The translations under genes and the position numbers were made by a program. Below are positions 26,496 through 35,258 of a DNA stretch of 64,000 bases, in pieces. Numbering within the stretch: position 1 is the first letter of the stretch; each line of letters opens with the position of its first letter. The stretch comes from Planctomycetaceae bacterium (GTDB lineage Bacteria; Planctomycetota; Planctomycetia; Pirellulales; Lacipirellulaceae): the NCBI GenBank assembly GCA_002702655.1, contig PABB01000023.1:1-64000 (forward strand). The letters run 5' to 3'. The notes beneath the pieces are model-generated. The model saw nothing but the letters and a program-made list of their open reading frames with translations. It was not told the origin of the DNA and did no database searches.

Positions 26496-26706
26496 GCGTG
26501 CCACGGCTTTGCGAGCCGTGCCAAGAGAACTGCAAAGTAGGCTTCTGCGTGCCACTGCTGGCTTGTCCAGCAGTGGGCGCCTTGTACCCGCTTCGCACTG
26601 CTGGACAAGCCCGCAGTGGCACGCCGCGACTATGCGGTTGTCCTGTGACTCGTAAGCGGTGGAGAGCGGTTTGGTCCTTCGCACGGCTCACAGAGCCGTG
26701 GCACGC
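26496..26706. repeat. Family A element split by a nested family B element
   Basis: Left half of family A (GTGCCACGGCTTTGCGAGCC) at 26496-26522 and right half (GGCTCACAGAGCCGTGGCAC) at 26681-26706. Instead of the usual 25-30 base spacer there are about 160 bases containing a complete family B element (26549-26622). Confidence 0.8.
26549..26622. repeat. 74-bp inverted-repeat element, family B
   Basis: Begins GTGCCACTGCTGGCTTGTCC and ends CAGTGGCAC, with a conserved central CGCCTTGTACCCGCTTCGCA. A second copy of the same length lies at 47332-47405, with the same centre except one base. Confidence 0.85.
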
Positions 26707-26788
26707 CGAGCGCGGAACCGGCGCTGCGTGATCGTGCGGCGCTGTTTGGGGCTAAGCGGGGGGCGAGGCGGTTGGGCTCAAGCTCAGC

Positions 26789-26810
26789 GGCGAGGCGTAG
26801 CTCGCCGGCT
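26789..26810. repeat. 22-bp direct repeat flanking the Nudix gene (copy 1)
   Basis: A 22-bp sequence (GGCGAGGCGTAGCTCGCC plus GGCT) that recurs exactly and in the same orientation at 27566-27587. Confidence 0.8.
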
Positions 26811-26822
26811 GCTCGGGCCCTG

Positions 26823-27458
26823 TTAGGCGCCCTGCTCGCCGAAGAGGGCTTTCACCACGATCTGCGACCAGGTTTCGAAGCCGGCGAGGTCGGCCAGGAT
26901 TTCGCTCACCGGGCGGAAGCCGGCGTCGATGATGTCTTCTTCGCGGGGGCGCACCGCGGGCGACTCGACGTCGAAGATGTGCACCATGCCCAGATGGACC
27001 ATCCCGACCGGGGTTTCGTCGTCGTTGATCAGGCCGGCGAGTTGCTCGGCGTACTCCGTGGCGATTTCGACTTCCTCGGTCAGCTCGCGCTGCATGCCCT
27101 CGCGGTAGACGTCGTGGTGGTTGTCAGACGACTCGGCGTCGACGGTCGAGATGTGGCCGCCCACGCCGACGCTGCGTTTGGCGCGCAAGCGGGCCTCGCC
27201 CTGGCCGCCGCCGCGGGTGTACTGGAACAGGTGCACGACGCCCGCGTCGTCGGTCCAGCGGAACAGCACGTAGGGAATGAGTTGCTTGAAGCTGGGGTCG
27301 TCCTCCATGGCGCCGCGGGGGCGGTAGCTCAGGTCGTCGCCCTCCAGCAGCGCGGGCAGGTAGCTGTCGACGTCGGCCGAGAATCCCTGGAAATGGCCCA
27401 GCGAGCGAAACCGAGCGGTGGGCACGACCAAGACGCGTTCTTCAGCAACAGCAGTCAC
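26823..27458 (-). CDS. Nudix-like hydrolase with insertion in the Nudix box
   Basis: 211 residues from GTG 27458, chosen because AAAGGA lies six bases upstream; longer in-frame starts have no such site. The fold signature is VGVGGHISTVDAESSDNHHD (97-116), then YREGMQRELTEEVEI (118-132), i.e. a Nudix box G-x-x-H ... R-E-x-x-E-E in which several extra residues separate GGH from REL. Such proteins hydrolyse nucleoside diphosphate derivatives; the substrate is unknown. Exact 22-bp direct repeats lie on both sides of the gene. It lies between the iscS-like gene and dnaA, same strand as both. Confidence 0.75.
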   Translation of the reverse strand: MTAVAEERVLVVPTARFRSLGHFQGFSADVDSYLPALLEGDDLSYRPRGAMEDDPSFKQLIPYVLFRWTDDAGVVHLFQYTRGGGQGEARLRAKRSVGVGGHISTVDAESSDNHHDVYREGMQRELTEEVEIATEYAEQLAGLINDDETPVGMVHLGMVHIFDVESPAVRPREEDIIDAGFRPVSEILADLAGFETWSQIVVKALFGEQGA

Positions 27459-27565
27459 AGCGAGTCCTTTCGACAGGAGCGAGAGCGGGGAGCGAGTGAT
27501 GGAAAGCGGGATTGTAGGCGATGACACGCTGGGGTGACAAATGGCGGGGGCTGTGCGGGGACGGC

Positions 27566-27587
27566 GGCGAGGCGTAGCTCGCCGGCT
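27566..27587. repeat. 22-bp direct repeat flanking the Nudix gene (copy 2)
   Basis: Exact copy of 26789-26810, about 755 bp away, in the spacer between the Nudix gene and dnaA. Confidence 0.8.
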
Positions 27588-27610
27588 AGTTGCCAATCAA
27601 CAAACACCAC

Positions 27611-27635
27611 TCACGAATCACGAATCACCAATCAC
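27611..27635. repeat. TCACGAA heptamer tract
   Basis: TCACGAATCACGAATCACCA and further TCAC: three heptamers in the spacer just after dnaA. Confidence 0.6.
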
Positions 27636-27642
27636 ACCCCGC

Positions 27643-29100
27643 TCAGCCCGTGCGGAGGACGTTCTCCACGCGGCGCAGGACTTCTTCCACGCCGCAGGGG
27701 GCGTCGTCGACGGTGAGGGTGGCTTCGCGGCGGATGAGTTGGTCGAACCGTTTCTGAGCGGCGACGACCGTGCTGTGGCTGCGGCGGCCGAAGTAGTCGC
27801 CAATTTCGCTGAGCGCGGCCCGCGTGTACTTGCGGGCCAGCCACATGGCCAGCGTGCGAGGGTCGGCCACCGCGCGGGCGCGGCTGTCGCTCTTGAGCCG
27901 CTTGGGCTCGACGCCGAACACTTCGCACACGGCCCGCTGGATGTCGGCCAGTCGCACTTGCGGGGCGTGTTGGCGGGTGAAGTCGGCGAGCGCCTCGGTC
28001 GCCAGTTCGAGGGTGATCGCGGTGGAGCGGGCCATGCTGGCGGCGACCAGCCGGTTGATGGCGCCGCCCAGCAGCCGTGCGCTGCCGACGACTTGCTGAG
28101 CGACGAGTTGCAGCACGTTGTCGTCGATGTTCAGCTCCAACCGTTGCGCGATGCCGCGGACCACGCCCAACCGGGTGGAGTAATCGGGCGGATCGAGTTG
28201 CACGGCCAAACCGGCGCCCAGGCGGGCGGTCAACTCGCTGCTGACCGACTGCAGCTCGGCCGGCGCGCGGTCGCTGGCGAGCACGACTTGGGCGTCGCGG
28301 CGGGCGAGCGAATCGATCGTATGCAGCAGCTCTTCCAGCGTGGCCCGCTTGCCGGCAAAGAACTGCACGTCGTCCACGAGCAACATGCCCAGGCTGCGGA
28401 ACTTGTCGCGGAAGCTGGGCAGCATGCGCCGCTCGAGCGCGTCGAGGAACTGCGCGGTGAACTGCTCGGCCGTGGCAAACAGCGCGCCGCCGCGCACCGC
28501 GCCGCGGCGACGGGCGTCGTGGGCAATCGCTTCCAGCAGGTGGGTCTTGCCCGTGCCGGCGGGGCCGAACAGCAGCAGCGGCGAGTAGCGACCCGGGTGG
28601 GCGGCCGTTTCGGCGGCGGTGTGCAGCGCCAGCCGATTGCCGGCCCCGGCGACGAACGTGCCGAAGGTCCAGCGGTCCTTGCGCGGCGGCCGGGGAGGCA
28701 AGGCCGAGGGCGACGCGGTCGCGTGGCACGCGCCGTTGACGTCACTCTGGCAAGCGGGGCGACGATTGCGCGGCGCGTCGGTCAGCAACGGTTGCACCTG
28801 CGCCGGCTCGCAGGCGGTGGCTTTGAGCTGTGCGGCGGTGGGGGCGGGCGCCCGCTTCACGTGCAAACTCACTTCCACGTTGGCGCCCAGAAACTCGCTG
28901 CACCGGGCCGACAGTTCGGTCAGCAGTTTGCGGCGGATCCACTGCACCTCGGCGCGTGACGCACAGTGTACGTGCAGGACGCCGGCATTCAACTCCATCT
29001 CGGCGGGGGGGCCCAGCCAGAGATCAAATCGCTCCGCGCCCAAGCGATCGCGGAGATGATCGCGCAATGCGGACAGCCTGTCCGAATCGTCCTTGAACAC
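27643..29100 (-). CDS. dnaA: Chromosomal replication initiator protein DnaA
   Basis: 485 residues from GTG 29100, where the usual domain I beginning FKDDSDRLSALRDHL starts; the frame stays open to 29253 (other starts GTG 29124, ATG 29244), so the N-terminus is uncertain. Domain I (about 1-85), a Pro/Ala linker (domain II), AAA+ domain III with Walker A GPAGTGKTH (K185) and Walker B LLVDDVQFF (about 240-248), and DNA-binding domain IV with the signature YFGRRSHSTVVAAQKRF (436-452). It binds DnaA boxes to open the origin. dnaN and gyrB are not adjacent. The linker region has several Cys, which is unusual. Confidence 0.92.
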   Translation of the reverse strand: MFKDDSDRLSALRDHLRDRLGAERFDLWLGPPAEMELNAGVLHVHCASRAEVQWIRRKLLTELSARCSEFLGANVEVSLHVKRAPAPTAAQLKATACEPAQVQPLLTDAPRNRRPACQSDVNGACHATASPSALPPRPPRKDRWTFGTFVAGAGNRLALHTAAETAAHPGRYSPLLLFGPAGTGKTHLLEAIAHDARRRGAVRGGALFATAEQFTAQFLDALERRMLPSFRDKFRSLGMLLVDDVQFFAGKRATLEELLHTIDSLARRDAQVVLASDRAPAELQSVSSELTARLGAGLAVQLDPPDYSTRLGVVRGIAQRLELNIDDNVLQLVAQQVVGSARLLGGAINRLVAASMARSTAITLELATEALADFTRQHAPQVRLADIQRAVCEVFGVEPKRLKSDSRARAVADPRTLAMWLARKYTRAALSEIGDYFGRRSHSTVVAAQKRFDQLIRREATLTVDDAPCGVEEVLRRVENVLRTG

Positions 29101-29566
29101 GTCCTGCTCGTTTGCCAGGCGCACCGCGACCGCGCCGGTCCTGCGCTGGCTTGCTTGCCGGCGCGAAAACTGTGCGCGTTTGTCGCTGGAGCGCGTCCGA
29201 AGATTCCGTAGAAGAAGCCGCTCGCACCTGGGGGCCGTCGTCATCGGCGCCACGGTCAGTGGGAGCGCTGCCCGTTGTCACTCGTGGGGCCGATTCTAGC
29301 GTGCTAGCATCGCGCTGAAAGCACTTGACGCGTTCGGCGAATCTGTCCCGCGCCGCGGCGGGCGAGTTCCCCGAGAAAACGGCGGTGTTGTCGATGCCGT
29401 TTGTTCAAAAATTCTTTGCGAATTCTTCATCGTCGCGGTGGATAACGTGTCGTCGTGAACGCCACTGCGCGCGACCCCGAGAATTGCGGCGGCTCGCAGC
29501 GCGAAACGCGCACGTTCGGCACAGATGAGCGCGCCGGCGCGGGTGCGAAAACAGTGCGCCGCGGCG
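29101..29566. other. dnaA upstream region, possible origin elements
   Basis: An AT-rich patch (about 29398-29431, with AATTCTT repeated at 11-bp distance) lies next to a DnaA-box-like site TTATCCACC (minus strand, 29445-29437; 8 of 9 bases of the E. coli consensus). Only one box is seen, so this is a candidate for dnaA autoregulation or part of an origin, not a demonstrated oriC. If dnaA starts at 29244, part of this region is coding. Confidence 0.35.
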
Positions 29567-30490
29567 CTAACTGGCGTGACCATGATTGCTTGCGCGCTTC
29601 CCACGTAGACGGGCGTACACGCAGCGACGATCCCACTCGATGAACCCGCAGTTTGCGTACATTGCCAGCGCGGGTGCGTTGCCCGCGTCGACCGCTAACA
29701 CCAAACGTTCGGCGCCGGCGGCATGAGTCGCCGTGACCGCAAAGTCGACGATGCGTCGGCCCAATCCGCGGCCGCGGAATTGCGCCGCGACGCCGATGTA
29801 AACCAATTCCCAATTCTCCACCGCCGGGTGCGCGGCCAACAGCAACGCGGCGGCGTCGACGCCCTTGCACTGCACGAGGTACCAATGCTCGGGAATGTGC
29901 GTGCCTTGCGCGCGGTAGCCGGCCAGTGCGTCGTCGATCGAGCGGGCGTTTTCCAATCCGGGCACGTCCTGGGAACCGTCGTAAGTTTGCGCCAGCAGCG
30001 CTGCCAACCGCGGCAGATCGTCGCCTGCGCTGCCGTGAAACGTCAAACTCGCGCCGGCGTCGCTGGTGCGCCGCTCGGCCGCCGCGAACAGATACGCCAA
30101 CTCGGCCAGTTGCGGAAACCCTGCGGCTGCGAGCGCCGCGCCGGTCGCGTCGTCATCGACGTCAATCAGCGCCTGGGCAATGCCGATGCCGCGCTGGTCG
30201 ACGTAACTGGCCGCGCCGGCCAGGACTTCGGCGGCATGCTGCGTCTCGCCGCAGGGCGCCCAGACCGTCGCGCCGTTGCCGGCGGTTGGTTGCACCCAGC
30301 ATGCGGCCAGAATCTCTTCGTGTTGGCGCGCCACGATCAGGCCGGCAAAGTCGTCGGGGCCCGCGTTGTCCAACGCCTGGACCAAGGCGGGGCGCTCGGT
30401 CTTCGTCAGCCCGTCATGCAACGCGCGCAGCGCTGGCTTGAGCAACTGCGCAGGGCACGGGCCGACGACCGGCGAGGAGGAAGAGTCCAT
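29567..30490 (-). CDS. GNAT-family N-acetyltransferase
   Basis: 307 residues. The C-terminal half has the acetyl-CoA binding motif YIGVAAQFRGRGLGRRIVDF (Q/R-x-x-G-x-G) and ALAMYANCGFIEWDRR, typical GNAT motifs A and B. The N-terminal half (about 1-140) looks like a second, degenerate GNAT fold (LIVARQHEEILAACWVQP). It transfers an acetyl group to an unknown amine. It is encoded upstream of dnaA on the same strand, 310-470 bases away. Confidence 0.82.
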   Translation of the reverse strand: MDSSSSPVVGPCPAQLLKPALRALHDGLTKTERPALVQALDNAGPDDFAGLIVARQHEEILAACWVQPTAGNGATVWAPCGETQHAAEVLAGAASYVDQRGIGIAQALIDVDDDATGAALAAAGFPQLAELAYLFAAAERRTSDAGASLTFHGSAGDDLPRLAALLAQTYDGSQDVPGLENARSIDDALAGYRAQGTHIPEHWYLVQCKGVDAAALLLAAHPAVENWELVYIGVAAQFRGRGLGRRIVDFAVTATHAAGAERLVLAVDAGNAPALAMYANCGFIEWDRRCVYARLRGKRASNHGHAS

Positions 30491-30523
30491 GCGGGCAAGA
30501 TAACCGAGCGCCCGCGGCCGGCT

Positions 30524-31444
30524 CTACCACAATTGCCGCGGCTTGTTCAGATCGTCGAGTTGGTTCTTGGGAACGCGGCTGCGGGGGAAGAAGGCCCGCC
30601 AACCGCTGGCGTCGTCCTGTTCGTCGGCGGCCTCGGCGGCTGCTTCGGCTTCGGGGGGAGCGGCCGCCTGCTCAGCGGCGGCGACTTGTTCGGGCGGCGC
30701 GGGGGTGGCGGCCTGCCCGGGCTTGGCGGTCGGCTGCGTCGGCTTAGGCGGAACCAGCGGGCGAGCCGTGTCGGGTTGCTGCAACTCCAACTCCACCGTG
30801 AAACTGTCGTGCGGCGCGCTTTCCCACAGCACGGGAGCGGGGCGGGTCCGCAACTCGCTGAGCACGTCGTCGCCGTTGCGGTATTGCAGCAGTTGCTCGG
30901 CGGGCGTGAGCGTCTGTTGCCATTTCAGCCCGAACCGCTGCTGCACCAGCATCACGATTTGCGTCGTGTCGCCGGTGCGACCGCGGAACGAGATCCGCTC
31001 AACGCGCCCCGTGGGGCCGAAATAGTACGTCAGCGCCCCGGCCAGGTCGTGCAACTGCGGCCCGGTGACCAGCGGCACGCGCACGCCGAACAGCCCCAAC
31101 TCGGCCAGCGACGTCGACTTGCGCGGCCAGTGCTGATAGACCCACTCCTTGGTCACGTCCATGCGGAACACGTCTTGCACGGCGTAGGTCGGGTAGCCCT
31201 CCAGCGGCGTGGAGACCGGGATGATCTCGGAGCCCGGCGCCTCGGGGGGCGCCAACTGCGGCAGCGGTCGCAATTGCGGATTGCCGGCGGCATCCAGCAG
31301 CGGCGGCGCCTGCGTGGGTTGCGCCGGCGACGCGGCCGACGGCAGTTGGACCTGCTCGGCCCACTGCGGTGCGTTGGTGGCGACGTACGGTACGGCAACC
31401 GACGCGGCCAGCAGCGACGGCACGGCGACGGATCGGGGGAGCAT
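30524..31444 (-). CDS. Secreted or anchored protein of unknown function
   Basis: 306 residues from ATG 31444 (MLPRSVAVPSLLAASVAVPY), a likely signal/anchor segment. A Pro-rich stretch follows, then a globular domain (about 75-215) with YPTYAVQDVFRMDVTKEWVY, FGVRVPLVTGPQLHDLAGAL and TQIVMLVQQRFGLKWQQ, then a long Pro/Ala/Glu-rich tail ending RVPKNQLDDLNKPRQLW. The pattern looks like a conserved planctomycete family but no function is known to me. It lies just upstream of the GNAT gene on the same strand, with a 33-base spacer. Confidence 0.65.
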   Translation of the reverse strand: MLPRSVAVPSLLAASVAVPYVATNAPQWAEQVQLPSAASPAQPTQAPPLLDAAGNPQLRPLPQLAPPEAPGSEIIPVSTPLEGYPTYAVQDVFRMDVTKEWVYQHWPRKSTSLAELGLFGVRVPLVTGPQLHDLAGALTYYFGPTGRVERISFRGRTGDTTQIVMLVQQRFGLKWQQTLTPAEQLLQYRNGDDVLSELRTRPAPVLWESAPHDSFTVELELQQPDTARPLVPPKPTQPTAKPGQAATPAPPEQVAAAEQAAAPPEAEAAAEAADEQDDASGWRAFFPRSRVPKNQLDDLNKPRQLW

Positions 31445-31672
31445 GGGGATCGCGGGGAGTTTGCGGGGAGGTGCGCAGGGCCGCAGCGCAGCGGCTCTTG
31501 GATCGTCATCGGCTGCCGCGGGCGCCGTCGTGTAGATTGACGGAAGCCGACCGGCGGCGTTACGCGACGCCGCCAACCCGTGCTTCCGGTCGCATCGGCA
31601 GAACCCGCGCCATGCGACGGTTCGCGGGCGGCGGGCATTGTCGGACCTGTTTGTTGTGGTTCAATAAAAGAT

Positions 31673-32932
31673 ATGCCAACTGCTGACGATTACTTGTGGC
31701 TCGCGAGCCCGGCGGCGGCCCAGTATCTCGCTGCTGCGGCGGTGGACGACCGCCCGCTGCTGGCGCGGCTGACCGCGCTGCGGCAGACGTTGGGCCCGGA
31801 CCGGGCCGCGGCGATTGTCGAGTTGGTCGAGCAGCGCATCCGCGGCGCCGCCAAGTTCGGCGACCTCGCCCCGCAGTTGTTCGGCACGACCAAACAGTGG
31901 CAGCAAGCGACCGACGGCTGGATCGCCGCGTACAAGGCGGACCGTTTCGCATCCGCCGGTGGTGCGGCGCACGTGCATGACTTTTGCTGCGGCATGGGGG
32001 GCGACCTGATGGCGCTCGCCAGCCGCGTGCCGACGACCGGGTGGGATTGTGACGAGGTGGCCGCGCGATTTGCGCAAGCGAACCTTAACGCGTGGCGAAA
32101 TTCGAATGCCGGAGTGCTGGGGACGAGCACAGCGAGCCCCCAGACCGCGGTGGATTGCTCCGTGCAATGCGCCGACGTTGCCGATGCCGCGCCGGCCGCC
32201 GATGAAGCGTGGCACGTCGATCCCGATCGCCGGCGCGACGGCCGCCGCACGACCACGCCCGAATTGCACTCGCCGCGTCCCGAGGCCATCGACCGGTGGT
32301 TGGCCGACTGCCCGCACGGCGCCGTGAAGCTGGCCCCCGCGACTCGGCCGTGGGGCGCGTGGAGCGATGCGGCCGAGTGGGAGTGGATCAGCCGCGAACG
32401 CGAGTGCAAACAACTGGTGGCGTGGTTCGGCAACTTGCGCCGAGGCGTCGAGCCGGGCGTCCGCCGCGCGACGCGCATCACGGCGGTCGCTGGCGATGGC
32501 TTCGCGTGCGATGCGGTCACATTTAGCGCCGCGCCGGTCGACGCCGGGAGCGTTGCCGAGGAGCCGGGACCGTATGTCGTGGAGCCCGACCCCGCGGTGA
32601 TTGCGGCGGAATTGGTCGGATCAATCGCCAACGAGGCGCAACTGGCGACGTTGGGCGCGGGGGGCGTGTATCTGACCGGCGACGCGCCGCCGTCGTCGCC
32701 GCTGCTCACGACGTTTGTCGTGGTCGAAACGCTGCCGTTGCGCCCGGCGAAGATCATCGATGCGCTCAATGCGCGCAGCATCGGAAGCGTGGAAGTGAAA
32801 GTGCGCGGCGTGAAGCAGGATCCGACCGCGTTCCGGCGGCGGTTGAAAATCCGCGGCGACAACGCGGCGGTCGTGGTGCTCACCCGCATCGGCCGGCGCG
32901 AGTTGGCGATCATCGCCGAGCGGGTTGCGTGA
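31673..32932 (+). CDS. SAM-dependent methyltransferase with THUMP-like domain
   Basis: 419 residues from ATG 31673. A helical N-terminal part (1-85) is followed by a methyltransferase-like core with VHDFCCGMGGDLMALAS near 103 (the G-rich SAM loop) and AWHVDPDRRRDGRR near 182 (DPxRR, a motif IV of this group). The C-terminal part (about 335-419) with PLRPAKIIDALNARSIG and LKIRGDN resembles the THUMP-like domain found in such proteins. It is probably an RNA methyltransferase; the target is not known. A repeat-derived insertion near residue 143 (GVLGTSTASPQ) is likely. Divergent from the secreted protein gene. Confidence 0.78.
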   Translation: MPTADDYLWLASPAAAQYLAAAAVDDRPLLARLTALRQTLGPDRAAAIVELVEQRIRGAAKFGDLAPQLFGTTKQWQQATDGWIAAYKADRFASAGGAAHVHDFCCGMGGDLMALASRVPTTGWDCDEVAARFAQANLNAWRNSNAGVLGTSTASPQTAVDCSVQCADVADAAPAADEAWHVDPDRRRDGRRTTTPELHSPRPEAIDRWLADCPHGAVKLAPATRPWGAWSDAAEWEWISRERECKQLVAWFGNLRRGVEPGVRRATRITAVAGDGFACDAVTFSAAPVDAGSVAEEPGPYVVEPDPAVIAAELVGSIANEAQLATLGAGGVYLTGDAPPSSPLLTTFVVVETLPLRPAKIIDALNARSIGSVEVKVRGVKQDPTAFRRRLKIRGDNAAVVVLTRIGRRELAIIAERVA

Positions 32933-32945
32933 TCCGGCCAATCGC

Positions 32946-32975
32946 CATTTAGCCCCGCCGCTTGCGGCGGGGGCG
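32946..32975. repeat. REP-like palindrome, AGCCCCGCCGCTTGCGG type
   Basis: CCATTTAGCCCCGCCGCTTG then CGGCGGGGGCG; second copy of the element at 21525-21554. Confidence 0.7.
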
Positions 32976-33128
32976 CGGCGCAAGCTCCGCGGCGAAATAG
33001 TCTGCGTGTTGAGTTTCTTGCGGCGGCGTCCAGCGCAAACTCGACTGCTCTACAGCGGCGGCGTCTCGCGGTACAATGTGCGGTTTCGCCCCATCCCGTG
33101 ACCCCGCACCGCTTGCCGCGCGCTTCGC

Positions 33129-33977
33129 ATGCAACTTGCTTTCAGCTCCAACGCATACCTCAGTTTCTCGATCGAAGAGACAATCCGCCGGATCGCGGGC
33201 ATCGGCTACCGCGGCATCGAACTGCTGGCCGACGTGCCGCACGCCTGGCCGGCGGGGTTGCTCCCCGAGCGCGTCGATGCGATCCGCACGGCGCTTGACG
33301 AGGCGGGGCTGACCATCTCGAACATCAACGCGTTCATGATGAATGCCGTGGCCGACCCGCGACAGCCGTACTGGCACCCGGGCTGGACCGATCCCGACCC
33401 GCACTATCGGGCGATTCGCCGTGAGCACACCAAGCGATCGCTGCAGTTGGCCGCCGACCTGGGGGCGCCGCACATCACGACCGAGCCGGGCGGGCATCTG
33501 GCCGAGGGACAAACCCGCGCCGACGCGGCCGACATCTTTTACGACGAGTTGATGCCCTGTTTGGACGTGGCCGAGTCGCTGGGCGTCGGGCTGTTGATCG
33601 AACCGGAGCCCGAGTTGCTGATTGAGCGGTTCGACGAGTATCTGGCGTTCGTCGCGCGGCTCGATTCGCCGCGCGTGGGGCTGAACTTTGACGTGGGGCA
33701 TGCGTACTGCGTTGGCGAGGATCCGCAGGATTGGGTCGCGCAGATGGCCGAGCACACCGTGCATTATCACCTGGAAGACATCGCCGCGACGCGCGTGCAT
33801 CAGCACCTGATCCCCGGCCACGGGGCCATTGACTTCGACGCCACGCTGGCGGCGATTCAGCAGACGGGCTTCGACGGTTGGCTGACGGTCGAGTTGTACC
33901 CGTACGGCGACGCCCCCGATGCCGCGGCGCGCGAGGCGAAGGAGTTTCTCGATGCGAAACTCGCTGTGCTGATTTAA
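33129..33977 (+). CDS. TIM-barrel sugar phosphate isomerase/epimerase-like protein
   Basis: 282 residues of the xylose-isomerase-like (AP endonuclease 2) TIM-barrel superfamily: LAFSSNAYLSFSIEETIRRI at the N-terminus, then metal-site strands ITTEPGGHL (near 117), LIEPEPELL (near 158), NFDVGHAYC (near 190), HYHLEDI (near 217) and LIPGHGAIDF (near 230). The E, D, H and H/E ligands of the family are present. First gene of a plus-strand set with a UbiA-like gene, a second TIM barrel and a phosphodiesterase, a set resembling the ebo operon. The substrate is unknown. Confidence 0.8.
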   Translation: MQLAFSSNAYLSFSIEETIRRIAGIGYRGIELLADVPHAWPAGLLPERVDAIRTALDEAGLTISNINAFMMNAVADPRQPYWHPGWTDPDPHYRAIRREHTKRSLQLAADLGAPHITTEPGGHLAEGQTRADAADIFYDELMPCLDVAESLGVGLLIEPEPELLIERFDEYLAFVARLDSPRVGLNFDVGHAYCVGEDPQDWVAQMAEHTVHYHLEDIAATRVHQHLIPGHGAIDFDATLAAIQQTGFDGWLTVELYPYGDAPDAAAREAKEFLDAKLAVLI

Positions 33978-34121
33978 CTTCTGTCGCTGCGGGCGCCATG
34001 CCCACCGAGGTCCGCCGAGATGGGCATGTGAATCCAAGTCTGAGTCGGCATAGCCACGCCGGCGGACCGGCGTGGCCATGGCACCCAACTCTCAGTGCAC
34101 TTCCACACCACAGCAAGTTTC

Positions 34122-35048
34122 ATGGAGCCCCCCTCTGATCTTGCCGCCCGTCTGCTTGCCTGGCGGCAATTGCTGCGCTTGGGGAACGTGTTTACTGCTG
34201 TGAGTAACATCGCGGCGGGCTTCTTGCTGGTGCATCGCGACTGGGCGCCGGCGGGCGAGTTGGTGTGGCTGGGCCTGGCAGCGGCGCTGCTGTATGCGGC
34301 GGGGATGGCGCTGAACGACGCGTTTGATGCGGACGTCGACGCGCAGGAGCGACCCGAGCGGCCGATCCCGTCAGGGCGCATTACTCGGCAAGCGGCGTTC
34401 GCCGGCGGCTGGCTGCTCATGGCCGGCGGGGTGATTGCCGCGGTCGGCGCCGCGACGAGCAGCGCGCGTATCGCGCCGGTGGTCGTCGGCGGGTGCCTGG
34501 CGCTGATGATCGTGATGTACGACGGCGGCTTGAAGCATACGTCCGCGGGGCCGTGGGCGATGGGGTGGTGCCGGCTGCTGTGCGTGTTGCTGGGGGCCAG
34601 CGGCGCCGCGAATCTGGCCGCGGAGCTGGCCGCGTGGAAGTACGCCGCCGCGGTGGGCGCCTACACCGTGGGGTTGAGCTACCTGGCCCGCGACGAAGCG
34701 GCGACCGACGCCGCGGCGGCCGCCCGGCGGCCGTTCGTGCTGGCCGCGGCGTGCTGGTTGGCGGCGGTGGTTGCCATGTTGTCGATCGTGAACGACTACG
34801 CGCTGGCCGTGCCGCGGTGGGCGTGGGGGACGCTGCTGTCGGTCACGTTCGCCGCGGTCGCGGCGGGGTGGGACTACGCCCACAACGGCCGCCGCGAGCG
34901 GATCACGGTGATTGTGTCGCTGTTGCGGGGATTCATCGTGCTGGACGCACTGGCCGCGGCCGCGGCGGCCGGGTGGGGGGCGGCAGTGGTCGTGCTCACG
35001 CTGCTCGTGCCGTGCGTCGTTGCCGCGCGGCGGGCGCCGATGACATAA
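34122..35048 (+). CDS. UbiA-family prenyltransferase-like protein (EboC-like)
   Basis: 308 residues from ATG 34122, with about eight TM segments. It carries the UbiA Asp-rich motif NDAFDADVDAQERPERPIPSG near 65-85; the second Asp-rich site appears reduced to YDGGLKH (near 127). UbiA enzymes transfer prenyl chains in the membrane. In ebo clusters the equivalent gene is called eboC. It lies between the two TIM-barrel genes, which is the basis for the ebo comparison. Aromatic acceptor and prenyl donor are unknown. Confidence 0.78.
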   Translation: MEPPSDLAARLLAWRQLLRLGNVFTAVSNIAAGFLLVHRDWAPAGELVWLGLAAALLYAAGMALNDAFDADVDAQERPERPIPSGRITRQAAFAGGWLLMAGGVIAAVGAATSSARIAPVVVGGCLALMIVMYDGGLKHTSAGPWAMGWCRLLCVLLGASGAANLAAELAAWKYAAAVGAYTVGLSYLARDEAATDAAAAARRPFVLAAACWLAAVVAMLSIVNDYALAVPRWAWGTLLSVTFAAVAAGWDYAHNGRRERITVIVSLLRGFIVLDALAAAAAAGWGAAVVVLTLLVPCVVAARRAPMT

Positions 35049-35114
35049 TTGACCGAGCTGTCAGCTTTCAGCGATCAGCGATCAGCTCGGGTGGGCAAGG
35101 CGCCTGCCGAGCCG

Positions 35115-35183
35115 GTAGCATGGCCGCTCCGGCCGTGCGAAGCGCTCTGCCTGAAGGACGCACGGCCGGAGCGGCCATGCTAC
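35115..35183. repeat. 69-bp perfect bipartite inverted repeat, family C
   Basis: Left arm 35115-35139 (GTAGCATGGCCGCTCCGGCC...) and right arm 35159-35183 are perfect 25-bp inverted copies with a 19-base spacer. It lies inside the ebo-like gene run. Confidence 0.85.
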
Positions 35184-35258
35184 GAGACCTCGCGGCTGGG
35201 CAGAAGCCGCGCCGTCCCGGACGCTGCAATCTGCCTGCTGCCGACCGCCCACTCGCTC

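Noticed and set aside
25129-26706. Clustered palindromes as a possible CRISPR array
   Set aside because: The units are inverted, not direct, repeats; spacers are not of uniform length and no cas gene is near.
27541-28959. 472-codon plus-strand frame
   Set aside because: It is antisense to dnaA, which carries Walker and DNA-binding signatures.
29723-31540. 605-codon plus-strand frame
   Set aside because: It is antisense to the GNAT and secreted-protein genes, which have recognisable motifs or a signal peptide.
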